Below, piece by piece: positions 1 through 7,447 of a stretch of DNA of 48,112 nt. How positions within the stretch are numbered: the stretch's first letter is position 1; every line of letters starts with the position of its first letter. Below the pieces are notes generated by a model. It saw nothing but the letters and a program-made list of their open reading frames with translations. It was not told the DNA's origin and did not search any database. The DNA comes from Sporolactobacillus sp. THM7-4 (GTDB taxonomy: Bacteria > Bacillota > Bacilli > Bacillales > Sporolactobacillaceae). The stretch covers positions 1 through 48,112 of the forward strand of contig NZ_SEMD01000021.1 in NCBI RefSeq assembly GCF_004153165.1, in the 5' to 3' direction. The position numbers and the translations under genes were made by a program.

Positions 1-44
1 TTCATTCGTTTCTGCCAAAGTTCCTGTAATTCTGCTCGTGTCAT
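1..44 (-). CDS. IS66-type accessory protein TnpA, N-terminal fragment
   Basis: Only the first 14 codons lie inside the window; the gene runs off the left edge. The peptide begins MTRAELQELWQKRM, which resembles the start of the small IS66 accessory protein (TnpA/OrfA), where a short helix of this kind precedes the DNA-binding part. A GGGAGG ribosome binding site lies about 7 bases before the ATG, so the start is well supported. It sits just inside an IS66-like terminus (position 127), as expected for the first gene of such an element. The assignment rests on a short stretch plus context and is therefore moderate. Confidence 0.55.
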   Translation of the reverse strand, partial: MTRAELQELWQKRM

Positions 45-127
45 CGATCATCCTCCCCATCAATTGATAAGAGCATTATCGCATGACCGAGTTCATCGTG
101 AGAAGGTGTCTATTATTTGACGCTTAC
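1..127 (-). mobile_element. End of an IS66-family insertion sequence
   Basis: Read on the minus strand the element starts at 127 with GTAAGCGTCAAATAATAGAC, and GTAAGCG is the terminal motif typical of IS66-family inverted repeats. The accessory ORF starts about 80 bp further in. The rest of the element lies beyond the left edge. If IS66-like, the 8 bases from 128 to 135 (GGAATAAA) would be one copy of the target duplication. The other end cannot be seen. Confidence 0.6.
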
Positions 128-404
128 GGAATAAAGTAAATGTAAAAAAACTTTCACCCGATTGTACCATTGGGTGCTATTCCGAAGTAATGATAAAGGT
201 CCAATTTCTAAATTTTAATGTTAAGAAATTGGGCTTTTTATATTTACTTATAGTGCAAAATAGCACTTAAAATAGGTGCAAAATAACTCTTAAAGTGACA
301 ACTATGATTTTATCAGTCTACTATACTTGTATCAATAGAGTACACTCTATTGATATATAATTGAACTAATTAACTGAATAATTATGGAAATGGGATGATA
401 CTGA
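128..404. other. Transposase leader and probable resolution-site region
   Basis: This 277-bp AT-rich stretch has no credible gene. It contains repeated TGCAAAATA-type motifs near 256 and 281. It also has a palindrome at 330-355: arms TATCAATAGAGT and ACTCTATTGATA, 12 bp each and perfect, around the dinucleotide AC. In Tn1546-like transposons the res site lies between the transposase and resolvase genes, so this is a plausible res region with the palindrome as crossover subsite. That role is inferred from position and symmetry. The transposase promoter should also lie here, but I cannot choose one with confidence. Confidence 0.45.
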
Positions 405-3371
405 ATGAAAATTGCGAGAGGTAGAGAATTGCTTACACTGGAACAGAGGCAGGATTTTATGCAAATCCCTGAAGATGAATGGATATTGGGGACCTACTTC
501 ACTTTTTCCAAACGGGATTTAGAAATAGTTAATAAGCGAAGGAGAGAAGAAAACCGTTTAGGGTTTGCTGTTCAATTAGCTGTTCTTCGGTATCCCGGTT
601 GGCCATACACTCATATCAAAAGCATCCCGGAATCAGTCATACATTATATATCGAAACAAATCGGTGCCACTCCATCTTCGATTAGTCTTTATCCTCAAAG
701 AGAAAATACACTTTGGGATCATTTGAAAGAACTTCGAAGTGAATACGACTTTGTAACTTTTACTCTAAGAGAATATCGAATAGCATTTAAGCATCTTCAT
801 CAATTAGCTTTTGAAAATGGCGATGCCATACATCTACTACATGAATGTATAGATTTTCTAAGAAAAAACAAAATCATACTGCCTGCTATTACTACACTTG
901 AAAGAATGGTGTGGGAGGCAAGGGCAATGGCTGAAAAGAAACTGTTTAATACTGTTAGTCAATCTCTTACAAATGAACAAAAAGGAAAGCTTGAAGAGAT
1001 CATTACTTCGCAGCATCCATCCGAATCCAATAAAACGATATTGGGTTGGTTAAAGGAACCGCCGGGTCATCCTTCACCCGAAACATTTCTAAAAGTAATA
1101 GAACGACTCGAATACATACGAGGAATGGAATTAGAAACGGTACAAATTAGTCATTTGCATCGCAATCGCCTGTTTCAACTATCTCGCTTAGGCTCAAGAT
1201 ATGAGCCATATGCATTCCGTGACTTTCAAGAAAATAAGCGATATTCGATATTAACCGTCTATTTATTACATCTTACTCAAGAGTTAACGGATAAAGCTTT
1301 TGAAATTCATGATAGACAAATACTTAGTCTGTTATCAAAAGGCCGTAAGGCTCAAGAGGAAATTCAGAAACAAAACGGTAAAAAGCTGAATGAGAAAGTT
1401 ATACACTTTACGAACATCGGACAAGCTTTAATCAAAGCAAAAAAGGAAAAATTAGACGTTTTTGAGGTTTTAGAATCCGTTATCGAATGGAATTCTTTTG
1501 TCTCTTCGGTCGAAGAAGCTCAGGAGCTTGCACGCCCTGACGACTATGATTATTTAGACTTACTGCAAAAACGATTTTATTCACTTAGAAAATATACGCC
1601 AACGCTATTAAGGGTATTGGAATTTCATTCTACAAAAGCAAATGAGCCACTTTTACAAGCTGTTGAGATTATCCGTGGAATGAACGAATCCGGAAAGCGA
1701 AAAGTGCCTGATAACTCACCTGTGGATTTTATTTCAAAACGTTGGAAAAAGCATTTATACGAGGATGATGGTACAACAATCAATCGTCATTACTATGAAA
1801 TGGCTGTTTTAACAGAACTTCGGGAGCATGTTAGGGCAGGAGATGTTTCCATTGTTGGCAGCAGACAATATAGAGACTTTGAAGAATATTTGTTTTCAGA
1901 AGATACATGGAATCAAACGAAGGAGAATACAAGATTATCAGTTAGTTTATCATTCGAGGATTATATGACGGAGAGAACCAGCAGCCTTAACAAAAGGTTA
2001 AAGTGGTTAGCTACCAATTCCAACAAGTTAGACGGGGTTTCTCTTGAAAAAGGAAAGCTGTCAATTGAACGCTTAGAAAAAGATGTTCCAGAAGAAGCAA
2101 AAAAATTTAGCGCAAGCCTGTATCAGATGCTACCAAGAATAAAATTAACCGATTTACTGATGGATATTGCTTATATAACAGGATTTCATGAGCAATTTAT
2201 TCATGCTTCCAATAATCGAAAACCGGATAAAGAAGAAACAATTATTATTATGGCTGCTCTTTTAGGAATGGGAATGAATATTGGTTTAAGCAAAATGGCT
2301 GAAGCAACACCCGGACTTACATATAAGCAATTGGCCAATGTATCACAATGGCGCATGTATGAAGATGCAATGAATAAAGCCCAAGCCGTATTAGTAAATT
2401 TTCATCACAAATTGCAATTGTCCTCCTATTGGGGAGACGGTACAACATCCTCGTCCGATGGTATGAGAATGCAGATAGGCGTTTCATCGCTACATGCAGA
2501 TGCAAACCCACATTATGGAACTGGAAAAGGAGCCACCATCTATCGTTTTACAAGTGATCAATTTTCTTCTTATTACACAAAGATTATTCATACTAATTCA
2601 AGGGATGCGATTCATGTTTTGGATGGTTTGTTACACCATGAGACGGATCTAAATATAGTAGAGCATTATACAGACACGGCCGGTTACACAGACCAAATAT
2701 TCGGACTGACCCATTTATTAGGATTTAAATTTGCTCCAAGAATACGAGATTTATCAGACTCGAAATTATTTACAATAGATAAGGCAAGTGAGTATCCAAA
2801 ATTAGAAGTCATTTTACGTGGACAAATAAATACAAAGGTCATTAAAGAGAATTATGAGGATGTTTTGCGATTAGCTCATTCTATAAGGGAAGGAACAGTT
2901 TCAGCATCCCTTATTATGGGGAAATTAGGTTCTTATTCAAGACAAAACAGCTTGGCTACAGCCTTACGTGAGATGGGCCGAATAGAAAAAACGATCTTTA
3001 TTTTGAATTATATTTCGGATGAATCATTAAGAAGAAAAATACAAAAAGGATTGAATAAAGGAGAAGCCATGAATGGACTGGCAAGAGCTATTTTCTTCGG
3101 AAAACAAGGAGAGCTTAGGGAACGAACCATACAGCATCAATTGCAAAGAGCCAGTGCCTTAAACATCATTATCAATGCCATCAGTATCTGGAATACTTTA
3201 CATCTAACAAAGGCAGTTGAATATCAAAAACGGTCAGGTAGTTTTAATGAAGAATTATTGCACCATATGTCACCTCTAGGTTGGGAACATATTAATTTAC
3301 TTGGAGAATACCATTTTAATTCGGAGAAAATGGTCTCGTTAGATTCTTTAAGACCCTTGAAACTTTCTTAA
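405..3371 (+). CDS. tnpA: Tn3-family transposase (Tn1546 type)
   Basis: This DDE transposase carries out replicative transposition of Tn3-family elements by cutting and joining at the 38-bp terminal repeats. The 988-residue length equals that recalled for the Tn1546 transposase, and the N-terminus MKIARGRELLT plus long internal stretches match my memory of that protein closely. The N-terminal part (about 1-600) would carry the inverted-repeat-binding domains. The catalytic core shows the three acidic residues in their family motifs: D678 in WGDGTTSSSDG, D757 in HYTDTAGYTD and E887 in LNKGEAMNGLAR. The frame is uninterrupted, so the enzyme looks intact. The gene reads towards the repeat at 3408-3445. 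The ATG start matches the family N-terminus. Confidence 0.93.
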   Translation: MKIARGRELLTLEQRQDFMQIPEDEWILGTYFTFSKRDLEIVNKRRREENRLGFAVQLAVLRYPGWPYTHIKSIPESVIHYISKQIGATPSSISLYPQRENTLWDHLKELRSEYDFVTFTLREYRIAFKHLHQLAFENGDAIHLLHECIDFLRKNKIILPAITTLERMVWEARAMAEKKLFNTVSQSLTNEQKGKLEEIITSQHPSESNKTILGWLKEPPGHPSPETFLKVIERLEYIRGMELETVQISHLHRNRLFQLSRLGSRYEPYAFRDFQENKRYSILTVYLLHLTQELTDKAFEIHDRQILSLLSKGRKAQEEIQKQNGKKLNEKVIHFTNIGQALIKAKKEKLDVFEVLESVIEWNSFVSSVEEAQELARPDDYDYLDLLQKRFYSLRKYTPTLLRVLEFHSTKANEPLLQAVEIIRGMNESGKRKVPDNSPVDFISKRWKKHLYEDDGTTINRHYYEMAVLTELREHVRAGDVSIVGSRQYRDFEEYLFSEDTWNQTKENTRLSVSLSFEDYMTERTSSLNKRLKWLATNSNKLDGVSLEKGKLSIERLEKDVPEEAKKFSASLYQMLPRIKLTDLLMDIAYITGFHEQFIHASNNRKPDKEETIIIMAALLGMGMNIGLSKMAEATPGLTYKQLANVSQWRMYEDAMNKAQAVLVNFHHKLQLSSYWGDGTTSSSDGMRMQIGVSSLHADANPHYGTGKGATIYRFTSDQFSSYYTKIIHTNSRDAIHVLDGLLHHETDLNIVEHYTDTAGYTDQIFGLTHLLGFKFAPRIRDLSDSKLFTIDKASEYPKLEVILRGQINTKVIKENYEDVLRLAHSIREGTVSASLIMGKLGSYSRQNSLATALREMGRIEKTIFILNYISDESLRRKIQKGLNKGEAMNGLARAIFFGKQGELRERTIQHQLQRASALNIIINAISIWNTLHLTKAVEYQKRSGSFNEELLHHMSPLGWEHINLLGEYHFNSEKMVSLDSLRPLKLS

Positions 3372-3407
3372 CGTTGTTAAAACTGGGGGAATAGTCGGGG
3401 AAATGGG

Positions 3408-3445
3408 CTTAGCGTTGTAAATCCGCATTTTCCTGACTGTACCCC
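3408..3445. repeat. 38-bp terminal inverted repeat of the Tn3-family transposon
   Basis: Read inward from 3445 the sequence begins GGGGTACAGTCAGGAAAATG and ends ACGCTAAG at 3408. That is the length and the 5'-GGGG...TAAG-3' pattern of Tn3-family ends, and it is nearly the Tn1546 repeat. It lies 36 bp after the transposase stop codon. The 5-bp target duplication, if the insertion is undisturbed, would begin at 3446 (TATAA); its partner is outside the window. Confidence 0.9.
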
Positions 3446-3766
3446 TATAACAGCGCAAAACACGGGGTTATCGGGCTGACGAAAGTAGCCGCTTTAGAGA
3501 GTGCTCCCTATGGAGTGACCGTTAATGTGCTCTGCCCGGGTTATACAGAAACCAAACTCGTTCGTGGTCAGCTGGAGGATCTGGCGCGAACAAGAAAAGT
3601 TCCATTTTATAAAGTACTCGAAGAAGTCATTTTTCCACTGGTTCCTCAGAAAAGACTATTGAGTGTCAAAGAAATCGCTGATTACGCTGCGTTCCTTGCA
3701 AACGACAAGGCATGCGGCGTTACCGGCCAGGCGGTTGTACTGGATGGGAAATATTCAGCACAATAA
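3446..3766 (+). pseudogene. Truncated 3-hydroxybutyrate dehydrogenase-like SDR
   Basis: The first base after the transposon end opens a reading frame with YNSAKHGVIGLTKVAALE. This is the catalytic Tyr-x-x-x-Lys segment of a short-chain dehydrogenase/reductase. It continues through GVTVNVLCPGYTET and ends in a C-terminus of the 3-hydroxybutyrate dehydrogenase type. The Rossmann NAD-binding half, about 150 residues, is missing, so the gene was cut by the transposon immediately before the active-site tyrosine. An in-frame GTG at 3515 could be mistaken for a start, but the protein would lack both cofactor site and catalytic residues. The intact enzyme would oxidise D-3-hydroxybutyrate to acetoacetate. 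Confidence 0.85.
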
Positions 3767-3769
3767 CAG

Positions 3770-3805
3770 AACATCCCCGAACTCGCCTGGTTGTTCGGGG
3801 ATGTT
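3770..3805. terminator. Stem-loop after the SDR remnant
   Basis: A perfect 13-bp stem, AACATCCCCGAAC with GTTCGGGGATGTT, closes a 10-base loop four bases after the SDR stop codon. No strong T-run follows on either strand. It sits between converging genes and may act as a two-way terminator. Confidence 0.6.
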
Positions 3806-3841
3806 GATTGGTCAGTGTTTTATAGGTCCGGGCAATGCCTG

Positions 3842-5104
3842 TCAGCTTGTTCTCTGCCTGATCTTGCTGATGATAAACCGGCTGGCCGGCAATGTAGGAA
3901 TTCTCGACAGGCTGATGCTTAAATCCTGGACCGGTACCTGATAATCCAACTGATTCGACAGGAAGTGCAGACTTGCCTCCATGACATTTATTGTTAACCA
4001 TTCACCTGCACAACGATGACCGTTATCCCTGTCTCCTCCCCCCTGAGGGATCAGATCAATGTGACCACCTTCCCGGTTATTAAAGCGTTCTGGTAGAAAT
4101 TCATCCGGTCTCTCCCAGAGACGGGAATCGTGATTGATTCCGTAAACATCAAGCAGCACTAATGTCTGGCTTTTAAAGATATATTTTTTCCAGGTGAAAT
4201 CGCGGCGTACACGTGCTCCGACAAATGGAGTAAAAGGATAAAATCTGCGGACTTCCTGGACGAACGGCTGGACAAACTGGCCTTCGCCGGAACGTAACGG
4301 GTCCAAATACTCCGGATGTTCATGAAGAGCATGGGCACTGAAAACAATATAAGTTGCAATAGCAACGATCGGTCTGACTATATTCAGCAATTCTACTGCG
4401 GCAACTCCAGGTTCAAGCCGTTTACCGTTTAACTCGCGATGCCAGGCTATGACATATGCGGCCGTATCTTCAGGTGGATTGATCTGGCCGTTACGGATTT
4501 GTTTAATAATCCCTTCTATCCACTGTTCAGATTTAGCCCGTGCGTTTCTCCCTCGCCAGTGCCTTGGCCCGATCGCCCCAAAAGCGTCCACCATCTCGCC
4601 AAGATCATTCGCCCGCTCTTTTACTTCTGAATCGCTGATTGGAACGCCTGCCCACTCACAGGCGATTCGGCACATCATTTCCTGCACTTCATCAAAAAGG
4701 ATAATATGCTCCTTTTCTTCCCACTTTTTGCTTGTTTTCATCCATTGTTTTTTAGTCAGGCTGACAATATCTTTTAACCGTTCAGGACTCATCAATTTCA
4801 TAAACATATGTTTTCGGTGCTTGTGTACAGCTCCGTCCAGCCCTTGAACTCCGTTCTGCCCAAGCAGTGTTTTTTGAACTCGTTTTGGTGCGGCTCCCTT
4901 TCGGACAAATCGTTCTTCATCATAAAAGAGTTCCGCTGCTTCCGGACCGGTCATGCAAATGACGTTCTGAGCGAGAAGACGGCTTTGAAAAATGTCGGTT
5001 TGCAGCTGTCTGCATCTGTTCCGGATGAATAAATATCCTTCATTTAATAATGCCAGGCTGTTATCAAGTCCCTGATCACGGGGAATCTCTAATTGAATAG
5101 TCAT
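3842..5104 (-). CDS. cypC: Cytochrome P450 CYP152 family, fatty-acid peroxygenase
   Basis: The 420-residue protein aligns along its length with B. subtilis P450-BSbeta (CYP152A1), which uses hydrogen peroxide to hydroxylate fatty acids at the alpha or beta carbon without a redox partner. Visible marks are the IVRPIVAIA segment, whose Arg-Pro binds the substrate carboxylate in place of the usual acid-alcohol pair, the ExxR motif in VQEVRRFYPF, and the haem-ligand Cys in GHRCAGEW. The distal-side residue after LGQNGV is Gln87, equivalent to Gln85 of P450-BSbeta; OleT-type decarboxylases carry His there. Hydroxylation therefore seems more likely than alkene formation. AAAGGAG precedes the ATG. 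The gene stands alone. Confidence 0.9.
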   Translation of the reverse strand: MTIQLEIPRDQGLDNSLALLNEGYLFIRNRCRQLQTDIFQSRLLAQNVICMTGPEAAELFYDEERFVRKGAAPKRVQKTLLGQNGVQGLDGAVHKHRKHMFMKLMSPERLKDIVSLTKKQWMKTSKKWEEKEHIILFDEVQEMMCRIACEWAGVPISDSEVKERANDLGEMVDAFGAIGPRHWRGRNARAKSEQWIEGIIKQIRNGQINPPEDTAAYVIAWHRELNGKRLEPGVAAVELLNIVRPIVAIATYIVFSAHALHEHPEYLDPLRSGEGQFVQPFVQEVRRFYPFTPFVGARVRRDFTWKKYIFKSQTLVLLDVYGINHDSRLWERPDEFLPERFNNREGGHIDLIPQGGGDRDNGHRCAGEWLTINVMEASLHFLSNQLDYQVPVQDLSISLSRIPTLPASRFIISKIRQRTS

Positions 5105-5753
5105 GCGGGCAGTCTCCTTTATTCCTCTTAAGTATTAAACTTTTTTGTCAGTGAACATTATCTGTATTCACTTTGCTGAAAAAATTTATTCATTTTTATC
5201 AAATGTATAAAGTACTGTAGAAAAATGAAGGCTCGCCTTCCCTTCTCTTCGCCCGTCGATTCTTAATTTGTTGTTTTTTTATTTGTTTTTTGTTGTTTAT
5301 TTGGAACATGGTTCATTTAATTCATATAAATCGGCAACCAATAAGGTTTTCGCTGGCTATTTTGTAATTCCAATAGGTTTTAGACAAATTCTGGATAATG
5401 TTTGACAAAAATATTTTTCATTCTTCAGCCGTCGTTTTTCACGGTTTTTTTCTTCGTAGCCTGTATTTTTTTATGTTTATTATTGTTCTTTTGGAACATT
5501 GTTCTATTAACTCATATATTGGCCAATCAACCGAATATATGGTGTTCCTGCTATTTTTCCTATTCGTTTGTGATCTCAATCACAAACCCGGCCATGATTC
5601 ACATGGGCCTAATTTCATTCTTCAGCCGTTGTTTATTCGTTCTGTTTCAAAATGTTCCTCTTGCGGATGCCGGTTTGAAGCCCTTTTAACAGACAGTTTA
5701 CTTCTCCCGATCATATAATGATATGAACAATTAAATGAAGGTGGGATATTATT
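5105..5753. other. AT-rich stretch without a clear gene; diverged internal duplication
   Basis: No ORF here has a convincing start or family resemblance. Two T-rich blocks look like diverged copies of each other: about 5270-5365 and about 5470-5560. Both run from a TTTGGAACAT-GTTC motif through a CTCATATA-like or TTCATATA-like stretch to CTGGCTATTTT or CTGCTATTTTT. A second pair, CATTCTTCAGCCG, occurs at about 5420 and 5620. The cypC promoter must lie close to 5105, but no sigma-A pair stands out. Confidence 0.4.
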
Positions 5754-5830
5754 ATGGGGCACTTAAAATGAAGCGTTTGTGGCGTTGGTATATGATGCGC
5801 TTGCTGAGGAAAATGTGGTGGATAAAATAA
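5754..5830 (+). other. Possible coupled micro-ORFs (5 and 20 codons)
   Basis: AAGGTGGG, a good ribosome binding site, precedes an ATG at 5754 that encodes only MGHLK. Its stop overlaps the ATG at 5768 in an ATGA junction. The second frame encodes MKRLWRWYMMRLLRKMWWIK, a 20-residue basic, tryptophan-rich peptide. The arrangement could be translated, but an overlapping frame (NEAFVALVYDALAEENVVDK) has a more normal composition without a start. This may therefore be the remains of a longer gene. No function is assigned. Confidence 0.2.
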
Positions 5831-5883
5831 CCATCGCCTGTCTGCGGCAATCCGCATCCCTTTTTATATGGACTATGCCCTGT

Positions 5884-6066
5884 TCATTGGCCATCCAAAG
5901 AATAGGACATATCCATTGGCCGCTTCAGATCTTTTTCTTCATAATTGAAACTTTGAGACCGTGCAATAGGACAAGTTCCTGCAACAAAAGATAACCCCTG
6001 AATGGGATTTATGATATCTTTACTTTTATCAAAAATATCGGAGATCAAATCGCCCAGGGTTGTCAT
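5884..6066 (-). CDS. Hypothetical 60-residue protein
   Basis: The frame encodes MTTLGDLISDIFDKSKDI followed by a neutral, mixed-composition sequence ending SYSLDGQ. I recognise no family. Amino-acid use is natural for a globular or partly disordered peptide, unlike most shadow frames here. There is no good ribosome binding site. Instead its ATG overlaps the stop of the minus-strand frame that runs out of the 21-bp repeat array, in a TAATG junction at 6065-6069. Translation could be coupled to that frame, or the ORF may be a remnant. It lies wholly outside the repeats. Confidence 0.3.
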   Translation of the reverse strand: MTTLGDLISDIFDKSKDIINPIQGLSFVAGTCPIARSQSFNYEEKDLKRPMDMSYSLDGQ

Positions 6067-6086
6067 TAGGTTCTCTTGTCCGACAG

Positions 6087-7031
6087 TTTAGCCGCTTCGT
6101 CCGGCAGTTTAGCCGCTTCGTCCGGCAGTTGAGCCGCTTCTATCGGCAGTTGAGCCGCTCCTATCGGCAGTTTATCTACTCCTATCGGCAGTTGAGCTCG
6201 TCCTATCGGCAGTTGAGCCGCTCCTATCGGCAGTTGAGCTCGTCCTATCGGCAGTTGAGCCGTTTCGTCCGGCAGTTGAGCCGTTTCGTCCGGCAGTTGA
6301 GCTGCTTCGTCCGGCAGTTTAAGCGATTGGTCCGGCAGTTGAGCTGCTTCGTCCGGCAGTTTAACCGCTTCTATCGGCAGTTGAGCTGCCTCGTCCGGCA
6401 GTTTAACCGCTTCTATCGGCAGTTGAGCCGCTCCTATCGGCAATTTATCTACTCCTATCGGCAGTTGAGCCGTCTGGTCCGGCAGTTGAGCCGCTCCTAT
6501 CGACAGTTTAACTCCTTCTATCGGCAGTTAAGCCGCTCCTATCAGCAGTTGAGCCTCTTCTATCGGCAGTTGAGCCGCTTCGTCCGGCAGTTGAGCCGCT
6601 TGTATCGGCAGTTGAGCCTCTTCTATCGGCAGTTTAACTCCTTCTATCGGCAGTTGAGCTCCTTCTATCGGCAGTTGAGCTCGTCCTATCGGCAGTTGAG
6701 CTCGTCCTATCGGCAGTTGAGCCGCTCCTATCAGCAGTTGAGCCGCTTCTATCGGCAGTTTAACTCCTTCTATCGGCAGTTGAGCTCGTCCTATCGGCAG
6801 TTGAGCCGCTTCTATCGGCAGTTTAACTCCTTCTATCGGCAGTTGAGCTCGTCCTATCGGCAGTTGAGCCGCTCCTATCGGCAGTTGAGCTCCTTCTATC
6901 GGCAGTTGAGCCGCTTCTATCGGCAGTTTAACTCCTTCTATCGGCAGTTAAGCCGCTCCTATCAGCAGTTGAGCCGCTTCTATCGGCAGTTGGGCCGCTC
7001 CTATCGGCAGTTGAGCCGCTCCTATCGGCAG
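6087..7031. repeat. Tandem array of forty-five 21-bp repeats
   Basis: Counting from 6087, exactly 45 units of 21 bp follow one another with no insertion or deletion and end at 7031. Most units contain CGGCAGTTGAGC at the junction. They vary at fixed places: TTG or TTT, AGC or AAC, CGC, TCG or TCC, and TAT or GTC. Because 21 is a multiple of three, the plus strand stays open from 6060 to 7079 and would encode heptads such as LSRFYRQ, FSRFVRQ and FNSFYRQ. The other strand gives LPIEAAQ/LPDEAAQ heptads, broken by TAA where units begin TTAAGC (units 22 and 42). The plus frame has only a TTG start and no ribosome binding site, so I treat the array as a repeat rather than a gene. Three-unit blocks recur (units 32-34 and 35-37), pointing to growth by higher-order duplication. 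Confidence 0.95.
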
Positions 7032-7079
7032 TTGAGCTATTTTTGTTCGACTGTACCTGAAATCGTCGCTTTGGCATAA

Positions 7080-7447
7080 CCTGAATCATTCATAAAAAGC
7101 AGGAAATGACTGTCTGTAGACGAATAAATCATTTCTTAGTCGTTTAGAACTTTTGACTGTCCAAGTATTCAGCAAAAAAGGATGAGAACAAGAATATTTA
7201 TGCGAATTTTTTGTAAAATGGGATTCTTGTATTTCTTTTGCCTTCGCAGAATTCCAGCCTGGCCTGTGAGAATCGAAAGCTGATGCGACGGATTTTCACT
7301 TTTTAAAATCTATGATTCTTTCTCTTTCGTCCAATAAGTTTTTATAGCCTTCTAAAAAAATTAAAAAATGAAGTCTATCTTCAGGTGGGCAAATCATAGT
7401 TTCTATAGAACAGTCATTTAATTGCCGGATCATGAGGAGGGACAAGT
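7080..7447. other. Intergenic stretch before spoIIP
   Basis: I see no gene in these 368 bases. They must hold the spoIIP promoter, since a GAGGAGGG ribosome binding site lies directly before the next start. I could not pick out a convincing sigma-E or sigma-A promoter. Confidence 0.4.

Larger units (their letters stand above)
128..3445 (+). mobile_element. Tn1546-like Tn3-family transposon, transposase half
   Basis: This segment holds an intact 988-residue Tn3-family transposase and one 38-bp terminal inverted repeat (3408-3445). The matching repeat, the resolvase gene and any cargo are not present between the IS66 end and the transposase. In Tn1546 the transposase is read towards its near end, and resolvase plus cargo lie on the other side. 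By that layout the missing half should be to the left, behind or replaced by the IS66 element. Base composition is more AT-rich than the neighbouring chromosomal genes, consistent with transfer. Confidence 0.8.

Noticed and set aside
3663-4001. ORFs on both strands across the 3' ends of the SDR remnant and the P450 gene
   Set aside because: They overlap recognised genes in other frames and lack start signals.
6087-7031. CRISPR array
   Set aside because: Units are contiguous without spacers and no cas genes are present.
6060-7079. 339-codon plus-strand ORF through the 21-bp array
   Set aside because: It begins at TTG without a ribosome binding site and is open only because the 21-bp unit lacks stops in that frame; recorded as a repeat.
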